From JANNRA01 sp031401035 (GTDB lineage Bacteria; Desulfobacterota; Binatia; HRBIN30; CADEER01): a DNA stretch of 64,000 nucleotides. The notes under the pieces were generated by a model. The model was not told where the DNA came from. It ran no database searches and was given only the letters and a program-made list of their open reading frames with translations. Position 1 is the first letter of the stretch. Every line of letters starts with the position of its first letter. Shown in pieces: positions 1-9,200 of the stretch. Where the stretch lies: assembly GCA_031401035.1 (NCBI GenBank), contig JANNRA010000202.1:1-64000 (forward strand), read 5' to 3'. The position numbers and the translations under genes are program-made.

Positions 1-818
1 ATGTCGACGCCTGTCAGGCCACCGTCGCCTTCGCCCTGACGGGTCTGTGCGGCAACGGCAGCCCGAATGCTCCTGAAGAAGAGTGCGACGACGGCAACAA
101 CACCAGCGGCGACGGCTGCTCTGCTCTGTGCGTGATCGAGCCCGTGTACCAGCAGGACTTCGAGTCGCTCGTGCAGGCGGCCCCTAACGCATTGTCCCTT
201 GACGGCTGGTTGGTCGGTGCCAACGTGTTCGCGGGTCTGCCTCCGGGTGGCGGCTTCATCTACAACTATTTTGCATTCCCGGCGCCGAATGGTGGCGCGG
301 CCTTCTCCGCGATCGCCACCGGCGAGGGCGGTGTTCCGCAAGGAGCCCAGCAGTTGTCGATCTACAGCGACTACAACAATGCCGACCATGGCGTACTCGG
401 TCCGACTCTCGGCGCCCCGCACACGATCGAGGCCAACGTCTTCCGGTCGATCCCCATCGGCGCCGGCGACGTGGGCAAGGTCTTCACGTTCCAGTTCGAC
501 CACAAGCGCGGCAATCTCAACAGTCCTTCTGATCCACAATGTCCATCAGCCAATCAACCAGGCTTTGAAGGGACCGCGTGCGCGAACACGGCGCTGGCGT
601 TCATCAAGGTGTTCAACCCGGTCTTCACGTTGCTCGATTTCCCCACCGCCGACATGACTGCCATCACGGCCACTTGGGGTACGAACTCGGTGACCACGGC
701 ACCGATCCCGCCCGGGGCCGTGGGCGGTGTCCTCCAGTTCGGCTTCCTGAACAAGGCAAGCCTCTTCCAGCCGTCGGCAATCTTCTACGACAACGTGACC
801 CTCTCGAGGTTCCCGTAA
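1..818 (+). CDS. Secreted protein with cysteine-rich repeat and C-terminal 'DFESL' module (5' end outside window)
   Basis: The reading frame is open from the first bases of the window, so the N-terminus lies upstream. The first visible 45 residues contain a DUF4215/Myxococcus cysteine-rich repeat (CGNG, ECDDGN, GDGCSALC). The remaining ~185 residues form a module beginning QQDFESLVQ and ending IFYDNVTLSRFP. That module recurs at the C-termini of the proteins at 950-3013 and 10713-12191. In the GH16 protein next door the same repeat-module order follows a catalytic domain, so this may be the C-terminus of another secreted polysaccharide-active enzyme. The missing part could carry any catalytic domain. 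The module is beta-rich by eye and probably binds carbohydrate, but that is inference. An ATG at 132 exists inside the frame and is not a credible start, because the repeat upstream is in phase. Confidence 0.8.
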   Translation, partial: VDACQATVAFALTGLCGNGSPNAPEEECDDGNNTSGDGCSALCVIEPVYQQDFESLVQAAPNALSLDGWLVGANVFAGLPPGGGFIYNYFAFPAPNGGAAFSAIATGEGGVPQGAQQLSIYSDYNNADHGVLGPTLGAPHTIEANVFRSIPIGAGDVGKVFTFQFDHKRGNLNSPSDPQCPSANQPGFEGTACANTALAFIKVFNPVFTLLDFPTADMTAITATWGTNSVTTAPIPPGAVGGVLQFGFLNKASLFQPSAIFYDNVTLSRFP

Positions 819-856
819 CGCCGTAAGCTGAGCCGAGCAAACGGCGAATAACCGAA

Positions 857-890
857 AACGCCCACGGTGGTGACCGCCACCGTGGGCGTT
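857..890 (+). terminator. Strong hairpin, probable transcription terminator
   Basis: Perfect 14-bp inverted repeat (AACGCCCACGGTGG and its complement) around a 6-base loop, 38 bases after the stop codon at 818 and before the GH16 gene at 950. No T-tract follows on the plus strand; four A residues precede it, giving TTTT on the minus strand. It probably ends the upstream transcript and separates it from the GH16 pair. Confidence 0.6.
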
Positions 891-949
891 CTCGCATGAC
901 GAGATCGATTCAAGATTGAGCTCCACTGCTCACAGCGCGAAGGTCAGCC

Positions 950-3013
950 ATGAAAAATCCACTCGAGAGATACCGCCGCCTTCTCACATCCGCGCTGTTT
1001 ACACTGGCGTTGTTTTCGGCACACGGCGCCCACGCTCAATGCGACATGCTACCGGGTTGCGCGCTGGTTTGGGCGGACGAGTTCGACGGCACCGCCGTCG
1101 ATCCGACGAAGTGGGAATTTCAGACCGGGGACGGATCGCAGTACGGGATCCCCGGTTGGGGCAACAACGAGCTGCAGTGGTACCAGCCCGCCAACGCCAC
1201 GGTGGCGAACGGTATGCTGACGATCCAGGCGCGCCAGGAGTCGGCGGGCGGCAAGACCTACACGTCCGCCCGCCTGCGCTCACGCGGGCGCGGCGACTTT
1301 CTCTACGGACGCTTCGAGATGCGTGCGCGTCTGCCGGTGGGGCAGGGGATGTGGCCGGCCTTCTGGATGCTGGCCACCGACCCGTCGATCTACGGGGTGT
1401 GGGCGGCGAGCGGTGAGATCGACATCATGGAGTCGATCGGCGGCAGTCAGGTCTACGGCACGATTCACTACGGCGACACGGCGCCGGCGAACGTCTATTC
1501 AGGTACGTCGACGTCCGTTGCCGGTGCCACCGCCGGTTTCCACGTGTATGCCGTCGAGTGGGAGCCGACCGAGATCCGCTGGTACGTCGACGGCCAGCTC
1601 TACAGCACGAAGACCAGTTGGTTCTCGACCGGCGGGCCGTACCCGGCGCCCTTCAATGTCGACTTTCACCTCCTGCTGAATCTGGCGGTTGGCGGCAATT
1701 TCCCCGGCAATCCCAACGGCAGCACCGTATTCCCGCAAGATTACCTTATCGACTACGTGCGGGTGTATCAGGAACCAGCTCCAGATCCAGTCGATGCGGC
1801 CAAGTGCGAATCGTCCAAGACCAAGGCAGCGGGCAAGTACGCCAAGTGCCGGGCCGACGCCCTCTCGACAGCGATCAAGAAGTCCGCCGCCGTGGAAAGC
1901 TTCAAGCTGATCAAGTGTTCCCAGGAGATCAACTCGAAGTTCACGAAGGCCGAGGAAAAAGCGGTCGGCTCCTGTACGAAGGAGGACGACGCGGCCACGG
2001 TCGAGAGCGCACTCGATACCTGCGTCGATGATGTGATTACCGACTTGGGTGGCGTGCCCGGTCCGGGCGGTAGCTCTGCGAAGTGTCAGTCGAAGAAGGC
2101 AAAGGAGTCCGGCAAGTACGCCCAATGCAAGTTCCGTGAGTTGTCCAAAGCGATCAAGAAAGGGCTGTCTCCGGATTACACCGCGTGCGAGACCAAGTTC
2201 TCGACGAAATGGGTCAAGATCGACACCGCGACCTGCTCGACCCTCGGCGACCAGGCGTCCGTCAAGGCGGATCTCGACGCCTGCCACGCGGCCGTGTCCG
2301 CCAGCTTGGCGGAGCCGTATTGCGGCAACGGGGTCGTGAGTCTCGGTGAAGCATGCGACGACGGCAACAGCGTCAACGGGGACGGCTGCTCCGCTCAATG
2401 CGAACTCGAGGTCGAGTACCAACAGAGTTTCGAGACACTCGTCCAAACGAGCCCAAGCGCTCTGGGCGACGACGGGTGGCGCGATTTCGGCAACGTCTTT
2501 GACGGCGTCACCGGCAACTATCTTTACGGCTATGGCCCCTTTGCCGCCCCGAACGGCAGCGGCGCGTTTTGCGACATCAACACCGGGCAAGGGGGGCCGG
2601 CGCAGGGAAACCAGCAGCTGGTGGTGTACAGCGACTACAACAACGGCAACCACGCCAACGGCCACCTCATCGAGGCCAATGTCTTCCGGGAGCGGACGAT
2701 CCTCGCCGGCGACGTCGGCAAGACCGTCACGTTCAGGTTCGACGCCAAGCGCGGCAACCTGGCGGGTGCGAGCACGGCGCGTGCGTTCATCAAGACACTG
2801 GATCCGAACGCCGGTTTCGCGACGACGAACGTCGTCTCGACCGACACGACCGCGATTCCGCCGACCTGGGGAACGTACTCGATGGCGTTGAACATCCATG
2901 CCGGCCTCGTGGGACAGCTCCTGCAGTACGGGTTCTCCAATACCGCCACCAACTACCAAGGGTCGGGTATTTTCTACGACAACATCGTGGCGCTCGTAAC
3001 GCCGACACCGTAG
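950..3013 (+). CDS. Secreted GH16 endo-beta-1,3-glucanase (laminarinase type), multi-domain
   Basis: A 687-residue protein with a signal peptide (residues 1-29, cleavage AHA|Q). Residues ~35-278 are a GH16 catalytic domain of the beta-bulge ExDxxE type, with E156, D158 and E161 in GEIDIMES. It also has FWMLA and the terminal DYVRVYQ strand, as in laminarinases that hydrolyse beta-1,3- or mixed-linkage glucan. Residues ~283-375 and ~379-455 are two copies of a Lys/Cys-rich helical repeat (KxKAAGKYAKC type). A DUF4215-like cysteine repeat follows at ~457-485 (CGNG...ACDDGN...GDGCSAQC), then the C-terminal module shared with the proteins at 1-818 and 10713-12191. The next gene, also GH16, starts 34 bases downstream, so the two are probably co-transcribed. 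The catalytic assignment is firm; linkage preference is inferred from neighbours. Confidence 0.92.
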   Translation: MKNPLERYRRLLTSALFTLALFSAHGAHAQCDMLPGCALVWADEFDGTAVDPTKWEFQTGDGSQYGIPGWGNNELQWYQPANATVANGMLTIQARQESAGGKTYTSARLRSRGRGDFLYGRFEMRARLPVGQGMWPAFWMLATDPSIYGVWAASGEIDIMESIGGSQVYGTIHYGDTAPANVYSGTSTSVAGATAGFHVYAVEWEPTEIRWYVDGQLYSTKTSWFSTGGPYPAPFNVDFHLLLNLAVGGNFPGNPNGSTVFPQDYLIDYVRVYQEPAPDPVDAAKCESSKTKAAGKYAKCRADALSTAIKKSAAVESFKLIKCSQEINSKFTKAEEKAVGSCTKEDDAATVESALDTCVDDVITDLGGVPGPGGSSAKCQSKKAKESGKYAQCKFRELSKAIKKGLSPDYTACETKFSTKWVKIDTATCSTLGDQASVKADLDACHAAVSASLAEPYCGNGVVSLGEACDDGNSVNGDGCSAQCELEVEYQQSFETLVQTSPSALGDDGWRDFGNVFDGVTGNYLYGYGPFAAPNGSGAFCDINTGQGGPAQGNQQLVVYSDYNNGNHANGHLIEANVFRERTILAGDVGKTVTFRFDAKRGNLAGASTARAFIKTLDPNAGFATTNVVSTDTTAIPPTWGTYSMALNIHAGLVGQLLQYGFSNTATNYQGSGIFYDNIVALVTPTP

Positions 3014-3047
3014 CGCGAGCGGCGCCCCGGCACTGGGGAGGAGATCG

Positions 3048-4046
3048 ATGATCGGCCGCATGCTCCTGGCAGTCGGTGTGGCCCTTGCGATGGCGGACCG
3101 TGCGGTCGACGCCCTCGATCTGACGGCTCGTTGCGAGGCCGACAAGAACAGGATCGCTGGCCGCTACCTGGCGTGCCGCCACGACGCGATCGCGAAGGGG
3201 ATCCGAGGCAGCGATCTCCCCGACTTCTCGCGCTGCGCGTCGGCGTTCGCGCGCAGGTGGCAGGCCGCCGAGGCGAAGGCTGGCCCGGCCTGTCCCACCG
3301 TCGGCGACGAAGCGGCGATCAAGGCCATGTTCGATCAGTCCGCCTCGGCAACGGCCGGCTTGCTCGAGGGTCCTCCAGCCCCGGGCCTTCTGTTCGCCGG
3401 CTACCGGTGGATCGTCAAGCAGGCGGATTTTCCGGTCGGGCCCGGTCCGAACCGATTCTCGGATCGCCCCGGGGATGTGTGGGTGGATGCGGGGGGCCTG
3501 CACCTTACCATCGCGCAGCAGAGCGGCGTGTGGTGGTCCACCGAAGTCATCCTGGATGCGAACCTCGGCTACGGCACCTACGTCTTTCACACCGAGAGCC
3601 GGATCGACACGCTCGACGCCAACGCCGTGCTCGGGCTCTTCACCTGGGATGACCTTGCGCCTCCCTACTACCGCGAGATCGACTTCGAGTTCACGCGCTG
3701 GGGCAATCCGGCCGACTTCAACAATGCGCAGTACGTCGTGCAGCCCTACGGCACGTCGGGCAATCTCGTTCGCTTCCGGATCGACCTGACCGACCAGGAC
3801 AAGAAGGTCACGCACGTGCTCGTCTGGAGCCGCGGCCAGGTGAAGATGTCAACCTACCACGGCCACCACCTGCCGGGCGCCCTGCCCCCGTCGCAACGAA
3901 TCTCTTCCTGGACCAACAACGGCCCGCAGGTCCCGGATCCAGGCGCGGAGAACGTTCGCATGAACCTCTGGTTGGTAAACGGCTTCCCGCCGTTGAACGG
4001 CCAACCCGCGGAAGTGGCGATCACGAACTTCCTGTTCGTTCCGTAG
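3048..4046 (+). CDS. Secreted GH16-fold glycosidase with N-terminal cysteine helical repeat
   Basis: A 332-residue protein with a signal peptide (~1-22). Residues ~24-110 are a third copy of the Lys/Cys-rich helical repeat seen twice in the preceding protein (RYLACRHDAIAKGI, FARRWQAAEAKAG). Residues ~115-332 form a concanavalin-like GH16 domain whose active site is YYREIDFEF. This is the regular-strand ExDxE type (E210, D212, E214) rather than the beta-bulge ExDxxE of its neighbour, so its substrate specificity probably differs. The repeat is N-terminal here and C-terminal in the neighbour, which suggests a shuffled accessory domain. A GGGGAGGAG ribosome site sits before ATG 3048. It lacks the C-terminal module of its neighbours. 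Family membership is strong; the substrate is not determined. Confidence 0.85.
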   Translation: MIGRMLLAVGVALAMADRAVDALDLTARCEADKNRIAGRYLACRHDAIAKGIRGSDLPDFSRCASAFARRWQAAEAKAGPACPTVGDEAAIKAMFDQSASATAGLLEGPPAPGLLFAGYRWIVKQADFPVGPGPNRFSDRPGDVWVDAGGLHLTIAQQSGVWWSTEVILDANLGYGTYVFHTESRIDTLDANAVLGLFTWDDLAPPYYREIDFEFTRWGNPADFNNAQYVVQPYGTSGNLVRFRIDLTDQDKKVTHVLVWSRGQVKMSTYHGHHLPGALPPSQRISSWTNNGPQVPDPGAENVRMNLWLVNGFPPLNGQPAEVAITNFLFVP

Positions 4047-4320
4047 GTCCACGCGAACGGCAACTGTCAACGCCTTGCTCGCCCCCTACGACTGGCCGGT
4101 TTTCAGGTGTCCATCACTGGCTCGGCGGTTTTGACCGTCCACTGAGGCTACGACGCGTTGACGGCGTCGAGATCCTCGTCGTCGACCGGTAAACCGGGTT
4201 CTTCTGAACCGCGGTATGTTAGTCGGTCGTCGCCGCCATCCTTTCTCTCTGCACGTGTTGGGCGACCAGAGAACGCGTTCAACCGGTCGAGGCCGAGAAC
4301 CATCGCTTTTCCAGCGACGT

Positions 4321-4662
4321 TTCGACTTGCCGAAAAACCGCCTCTGGTTGGTCCTGCTCGCCGTCGGCTCTTTCAGCTTCTTTCCGATTGGACGCGCTGA
4401 AGCGCCATCGCGTACTACTTCACCTACTTCGTCAAAATTGGCCGCGTATCAGTTTCGACCTCCGGTGGGAGGCGTGCGGCAGGAGCAGAGCGCCGACACC
4501 ATCCAGGGCATCATCGCGATGATGAGTTTCGTCCCCGCCCTCCTTCTGCTCGGGGCGATCGTCGCCCTGTGCTTCTACAACGTCACGAGCGCGATGATCC
4601 GGCAGATCGAAGCCGACCTGGCTGCGCGCAAGTCCCCCGGGAGCGGGCATCCGGCTGCCTGA
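4321..4662 (+). pseudogene. Remnant of a GPH-family sugar:cation symporter
   Basis: The C-terminal ~55 residues in one frame (QSADTIQGIIAMMSF, one hydrophobic helix, then IRQIEADLAARK) match the last helix and cytoplasmic tail of GPH symporters. The intact symporter at 12320-13798 ends the same way, with ITEERAHEVRAELERRR. Upstream in this frame PKNRLWLVLLAVGS resembles a middle GPH helix. The intervening piece AIAYYFTYFVKIGR is in another frame (from 4404), just after an in-frame stop. The rest of the protein (over 300 residues) is missing, so this is a decayed copy interrupted by indels and deletion. An open frame of 148 codons can be drawn from 4216, but its first 35 residues look like noise. 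The 170 bases before it (4047-4215) show no feature I can name. Confidence 0.6.
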
Positions 4663-4718
4663 GGTGTGACGCGGCCTCGGAGGCCGCCCACGCACTTGAC
4701 AGAACGTGGCGGGCCGAG

Positions 4719-4743
4719 TTAGTTCCGCCCTCGAACAAACTAA
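4719..4743 (+). promoter_or_regulatory. XylR/ROK-type operator upstream of the GH1 operon
   Basis: A 25-bp imperfect palindrome TTAGTT-N8-GAACAAACTAA, with GTTAGTT/AACTAAC outer arms and GTTC/GAAC inner arms. Its length and ends resemble, from memory, the Bacillus xylose operator bound by the ROK protein XylR. A -35-like TTGACA lies at 4696-4701, 17 bases upstream, so the operator would cover the -10 region and repress by occlusion. A second copy sits in the leader of the local ROK gene (15883-15907). The match is read by eye. Confidence 0.6.
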
Positions 4744-4839
4744 CCCTTTGATTTTCTCGGGGTTATCGCATGTGGGGAGTGCTGGAAATGGCGTTCGAAG
4801 CAGGTGGGGGCTGTGCGCTCGCCGTCCGAGGAGGCGCGT

Positions 4840-6216
4840 ATGCCTGAGGTCTTTCCCAAGGGCTTTGTCTGGGGCGTCGCCACGTCCGCCTACCAGATCG
4901 AAGGCGCCCACGATGTCGACGGCCGCGGGCCGTCGATCTGGGACACCTTTGCGGCGCAGCCCGGAGCGATTGCAGACGGCAGCAACGCTCGAGCGGCTTG
5001 CGATCACTATCATCGTTACGAGCAAGACATCGAGATCATCCGATCGCTCGGCGTCGGCGCGTACCGCTTCAGCGTGTCATGGCCGCGGATCCTCCCGGCG
5101 GGGACGGGGATCGTGAACGCCGCCGGGCTTGATTTCTATGACCGACTCGTCGACGCGCTCTTGGCGGCGGGAATCGATCCCTGGCTCACGCTCTACCATT
5201 GGGACCTCCCCCAGGCGCTCGAAGATGGCGGCGGTTGGGTCAGTCGTTCGACGGTGGACGCGTTCGTGGAATTCGCCGATGTCGTGAGTCGGCGCCTGAA
5301 TGATCGGGTGACGCATTGGATTACGCACAACGAACCCTGGTGCGCGAGCGTGCTCGGTTACGCGCAGGGAGACCATGCTCCGGGGAAGAAGAGCTGGCCG
5401 GACGCCCTCGTCGCGGCGCACCACATCCTGCTCAGCCACGGGCGGGCCGTGCCGGTGCTGCGGAGCAACGTGCGCGGCGCCCAGGTGGGCCTGGCGATCA
5501 ACACCTCTCCCTGCGAGCCGGCGTCGCCGAGCCGCGCGGATCACGACGCGGCCCGGCAGTTCGACGGTGAGCTGAATCGATGGTTCCTCGATGCGCTCTA
5601 CTGTCGACGCTACCCCCAGGATGTGGTCGAAGCCCATGCGCGCGCAGGCCGCCTCCCCCGCGGCCTCGCGTTCGTCCAGCCTGGCGACCTGGAGGTGATC
5701 AGCGTGCCGACCGATTTCCTGGGCGTCAACTACTACACCCGAGCCGTCGTCCGCGCTGAGGGGATTCGCGAGGAAGAGAACGAGCCGAGAACGATTCCGA
5801 TTCCCGCGCCGGGGGAACTCACGGACATGGGGTGGGAGGTCTATCCGCAGGGACTCACGGAGAGCTTGGTGCGCATCCACTCGGACTACCGCCCGGCCGC
5901 CCTGGTCATCATGGAGAACGGGGCTGCCTATGCGGACGGTCCCGGGGCCGATGGCGGCGTCGACGATGCGAGGCGTTCCGACTACGTGCGGCGCCACGTG
6001 GCGGCGTGTCGCGATGCGCTCGCCGCGGGCGTGCCGCTCGAAGGCTATTTCCTTTGGTCGTTGCTCGACAACTTCGAATGGGCGTTCGGAACCGCCAAGC
6101 GCTTTGGCATCGTCTGGGTCGATTTCGCGACCCAGGAACGCATCCTCAAAGCCTCCGCGCACGTCTACCGCCGCATCATTCGCGATGGCGGCATTCGACA
6201 GGACAGGGCCGCATGA
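4840..6216 (+). CDS. GH1 beta-glucosidase
   Basis: A 458-residue protein, normal length for family GH1, with no signal peptide, so probably cytoplasmic. It opens with FPKGFVWGVATSAYQIEG. It carries the acid/base glutamate in HNEPW (E165) and the nucleophile in IMENGAAY (E359), and ends with the sugar-binding FLWSLLDNFEWAFG segment. It hydrolyses terminal beta-D-glucosyl residues of short oligosaccharides, the last step of glucan breakdown after uptake. I chose ATG 4840 because AGGAGG lies 5 bases upstream and the protein then begins at the family N-terminus; a GTG at 4804 would add 12 unlikely residues. Its stop overlaps the next start by ATGA. The ROK-type operator at 4719-4743 lies ~100 bases upstream. 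Confident in family; substrate linkage (beta-1,3 or beta-1,4) is open. Confidence 0.95.
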   Translation: MPEVFPKGFVWGVATSAYQIEGAHDVDGRGPSIWDTFAAQPGAIADGSNARAACDHYHRYEQDIEIIRSLGVGAYRFSVSWPRILPAGTGIVNAAGLDFYDRLVDALLAAGIDPWLTLYHWDLPQALEDGGGWVSRSTVDAFVEFADVVSRRLNDRVTHWITHNEPWCASVLGYAQGDHAPGKKSWPDALVAAHHILLSHGRAVPVLRSNVRGAQVGLAINTSPCEPASPSRADHDAARQFDGELNRWFLDALYCRRYPQDVVEAHARAGRLPRGLAFVQPGDLEVISVPTDFLGVNYYTRAVVRAEGIREEENEPRTIPIPAPGELTDMGWEVYPQGLTESLVRIHSDYRPAALVIMENGAAYADGPGADGGVDDARRSDYVRRHVAACRDALAAGVPLEGYFLWSLLDNFEWAFGTAKRFGIVWVDFATQERILKASAHVYRRIIRDGGIRQDRAA

Positions 6217-9200
6217 GCCTCGTCCGCCCGCTGTCGCTCGTCGTCCTTGTGTCGCTCGCCCTCGCCGGGAGCCGCGGCGCCGCGGCCTCGGACGGCGATC
6301 CGCCAGCGGGGCCCGCGGGGGATCGGGCCCCCGGACCGAACGTGGTCAAGGTTCACCAGAGCGACCGCGGCTTCCAGCTGCGCGTCGACGGCACGCCGAT
6401 GATGGTGTTCGGCATGAACTGGGACTACCTGCCGATCGGCGACAACTACAACTACGATTTCTTCGGAAAACCCGATGACTTCATCATCGAGGCTCTCGAC
6501 GCCGAGATGACCCTGTTGAAGGAGATGCACGTCAACGTCATCCGGCAGTATCTGGGCATCCCGCCGCGCTGGGTCCAATACATCTACGAGAAGTACGGCA
6601 TCTACACGATCCTGAATCACCCCGTGGCGCGCTACGGCATGACGATCGACGGAGCCTGGGTCTTCCCGGTCGACTATTCCGATCCGCGGCTGCGCGCACT
6701 GCTCAAGGAGCAGATCGTCGAGCTGGTCGACCAGTATAAGAACACGCCCGGCCTCCTGATGTGGCTGCTCGGCAACGAGAACAACTACGGGCTGGTGTGG
6801 AAATCGACAGAGATCGAGAACCTGCCGAAAGGGCAGCAGGACGATGCGCGCGCCGTCCACCTATACTCCCTCTTTGGTGAGCTCACGGATCTGATCCACC
6901 AGCGGGACCAGAATCATCCAGTCGCGATTGCCAACGGCGACCTGGGGTTCCTCGACGTCATCAAGACCGAGTGCCCCAACCTCGACGTCCTCGGGACCAA
7001 CGTCTACCGCGGTCCGTCCTCGCGGGACCTCTTCCAGCGCGTCAGGGACGAGCTGGGCCTGCCGCTCCTGTACACGGAGTTCGGTGCCGACGCGTACGAC
7101 GCCAAACGCGGCCGCGAGGACGACGTCGCGCAAGCCCGCGTCCTCCAGTCCCTCTGGCAAGAAATCTACGAGCAGAGCTACGGGCATGGCGGGGCGGCCA
7201 ATGCGATCGGCGGGCTCATTTTCCAGTGGAGCGACGGCTGGTGGAAGTACAAGCAGGAGGAAAACCTCGACGTCCACGACAACACCGCCTCCTGGTCGAA
7301 CCAAGCCTACATGAGCGACTGGGTCGAGGGCGAAAACAACATGAACGAGGAGTGGTTCGGCATCGCGGCGAAGGCGCGGCCGGACGAACGCGGACTGTAC
7401 ACGGTGCATCCGCGGACGGCGTACTACATGCTCAAGGACGCCTTCACGTTGGACCCCTATGCCCCGGAAACGAGTCTGGCGACGATCCGCGCGCATTTCG
7501 GCCGCCTCAGCCCGAACCAGTACGTCGACAAGTACCAGGCGGAGATGGCGCAGGCGAAGCTCGAGTGGCTGGAAAAGATCCGAGTGAGCGAGCTGCGCTT
7601 CGACTTCCAGGGGTTCTCGACGGGGGGCGAGCAAACCAATGAGCCACCCCGGAACAAAAATCGATTCGACCACACCGAATCGTTCTACGTCGGCGCGGAG
7701 GCCCGCCCGACCTCCAAGATCAGAGGCGAGGTCATCGTCAACATCCTCGGCAACGTGGCGGAGAACCCGATTGACGAGATCTTCTACGAGAACCGCGGTA
7801 CGCAGGAGGTGATCGACTCAGAGGGGGAGGTCATCACGGTTCTGGACGAACCGGTGGCGGTCTACCAGGCCACCGCGAACTGGGATTCGACCTACTTCGC
7901 ACTCGACTACCGCTTCCGCGTCGGACACTACCACTGGGGATACGAGGGCGACTTCTTCGGCCTGTTTCCCGAGGCGTACTACCAACGCGAGGTCGACATT
8001 TACAACGCCAACGCCCCGAACGGGGGGATCATCGAGGGCAAGAAGTGGCTGAGCGACTTCAAGCTCGCGATCGGTCCGGAAGTATACTGGGGCGCCAATC
8101 CCACCGTGATCGCGAAGTATTTCCACGCCGGCGACGAGCTGAGTTATTCGCTCATGCAGCAGGTGGACATCGCTCAGGGGGGCGGCGAGGACTCGACCGG
8201 CACCCAGGCCAGCGCAGCGATTCCGCCGCCGCAGACCCTCAAGACGACCCTGTACACGGGGTATAAGTGGAGACAATTCAACTTCGAACTCGGCGGCATC
8301 CTGGGCGGTGAGAACTTTGTCGGCGATTCGTACCAGGTCGCGGAACGAACATCCGGACCAGGATATCTGAACTCGGGGTACAACGTCTTCGAGGATGAGA
8401 TCCAGTTCGCGGACGCCCTCGGTGGCAGCGGCAAGGTCACCCTCAGTCAGGCGCCCTTTCACTGGTACCTGCAGGGCAGCTACAGAGGACTGGTCACCGA
8501 CGCCAACGTCAACCAGACCACGACCATCACCAGTTGGTCGCTCAGGGAGAGCGGCCAAGGCAATCACTGGGCGGTCTCGACGGGGGCGGCTTATTACATG
8601 GGCGATTTCATGGTCGGCCCCAACTTCCTGGCGCAGCAGCCGCTCGTCGGGCCGCTGTCCCGGGATTCGGGTCAGCCGGTGAGCAACGGCTTCTTCGATC
8701 CCAAGACGGGCATCTTCTTCCCGGCTGTTCCGCTCCGGAATCAGTTCGACGATCCGTTCTGGGTCCGGTCGAATCGGGAGACCTACGGATTCGAGCTCTT
8801 GCTGGCCTTCGACCCGACACCGGCGACCTACCAGTGGGCTTGGGACACTCTGGACCGCGAGGACGCGGGGTTCGCCGCCGCACTCGACATGACCTACCGC
8901 ATCCTCCCGACGAGCCAGGACGGCGCGGTTGCCTACACGGAGGAGGGCTTCCCATTTGCATTTAACGGCGCGGCGCCGCAGAAAAATCTCTGGGACATCA
9001 GCTTGCGGACACTATCCACCTTCACGCCGCGATGGCAGATCACCCCGTCCTTCACCTTTGCCCCGACGATTCGCTCAGCCAACTGGATCTACGTGGGGGA
9101 AGGCCAGGCGAATGGTGACTCCGCGCGGTCGATCACCCGCTGGGGCACATTCGGCAAAGTCAGCTCGGGCGGGCTCGCGCTCGATTACTTCCTGCGAGTC

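Noticed and set aside
2790..3815. Minus-strand frame opposite the second GH16 gene
   Set aside because: No ribosome site or domain; mirrors the codon pattern of the plus-strand gene.
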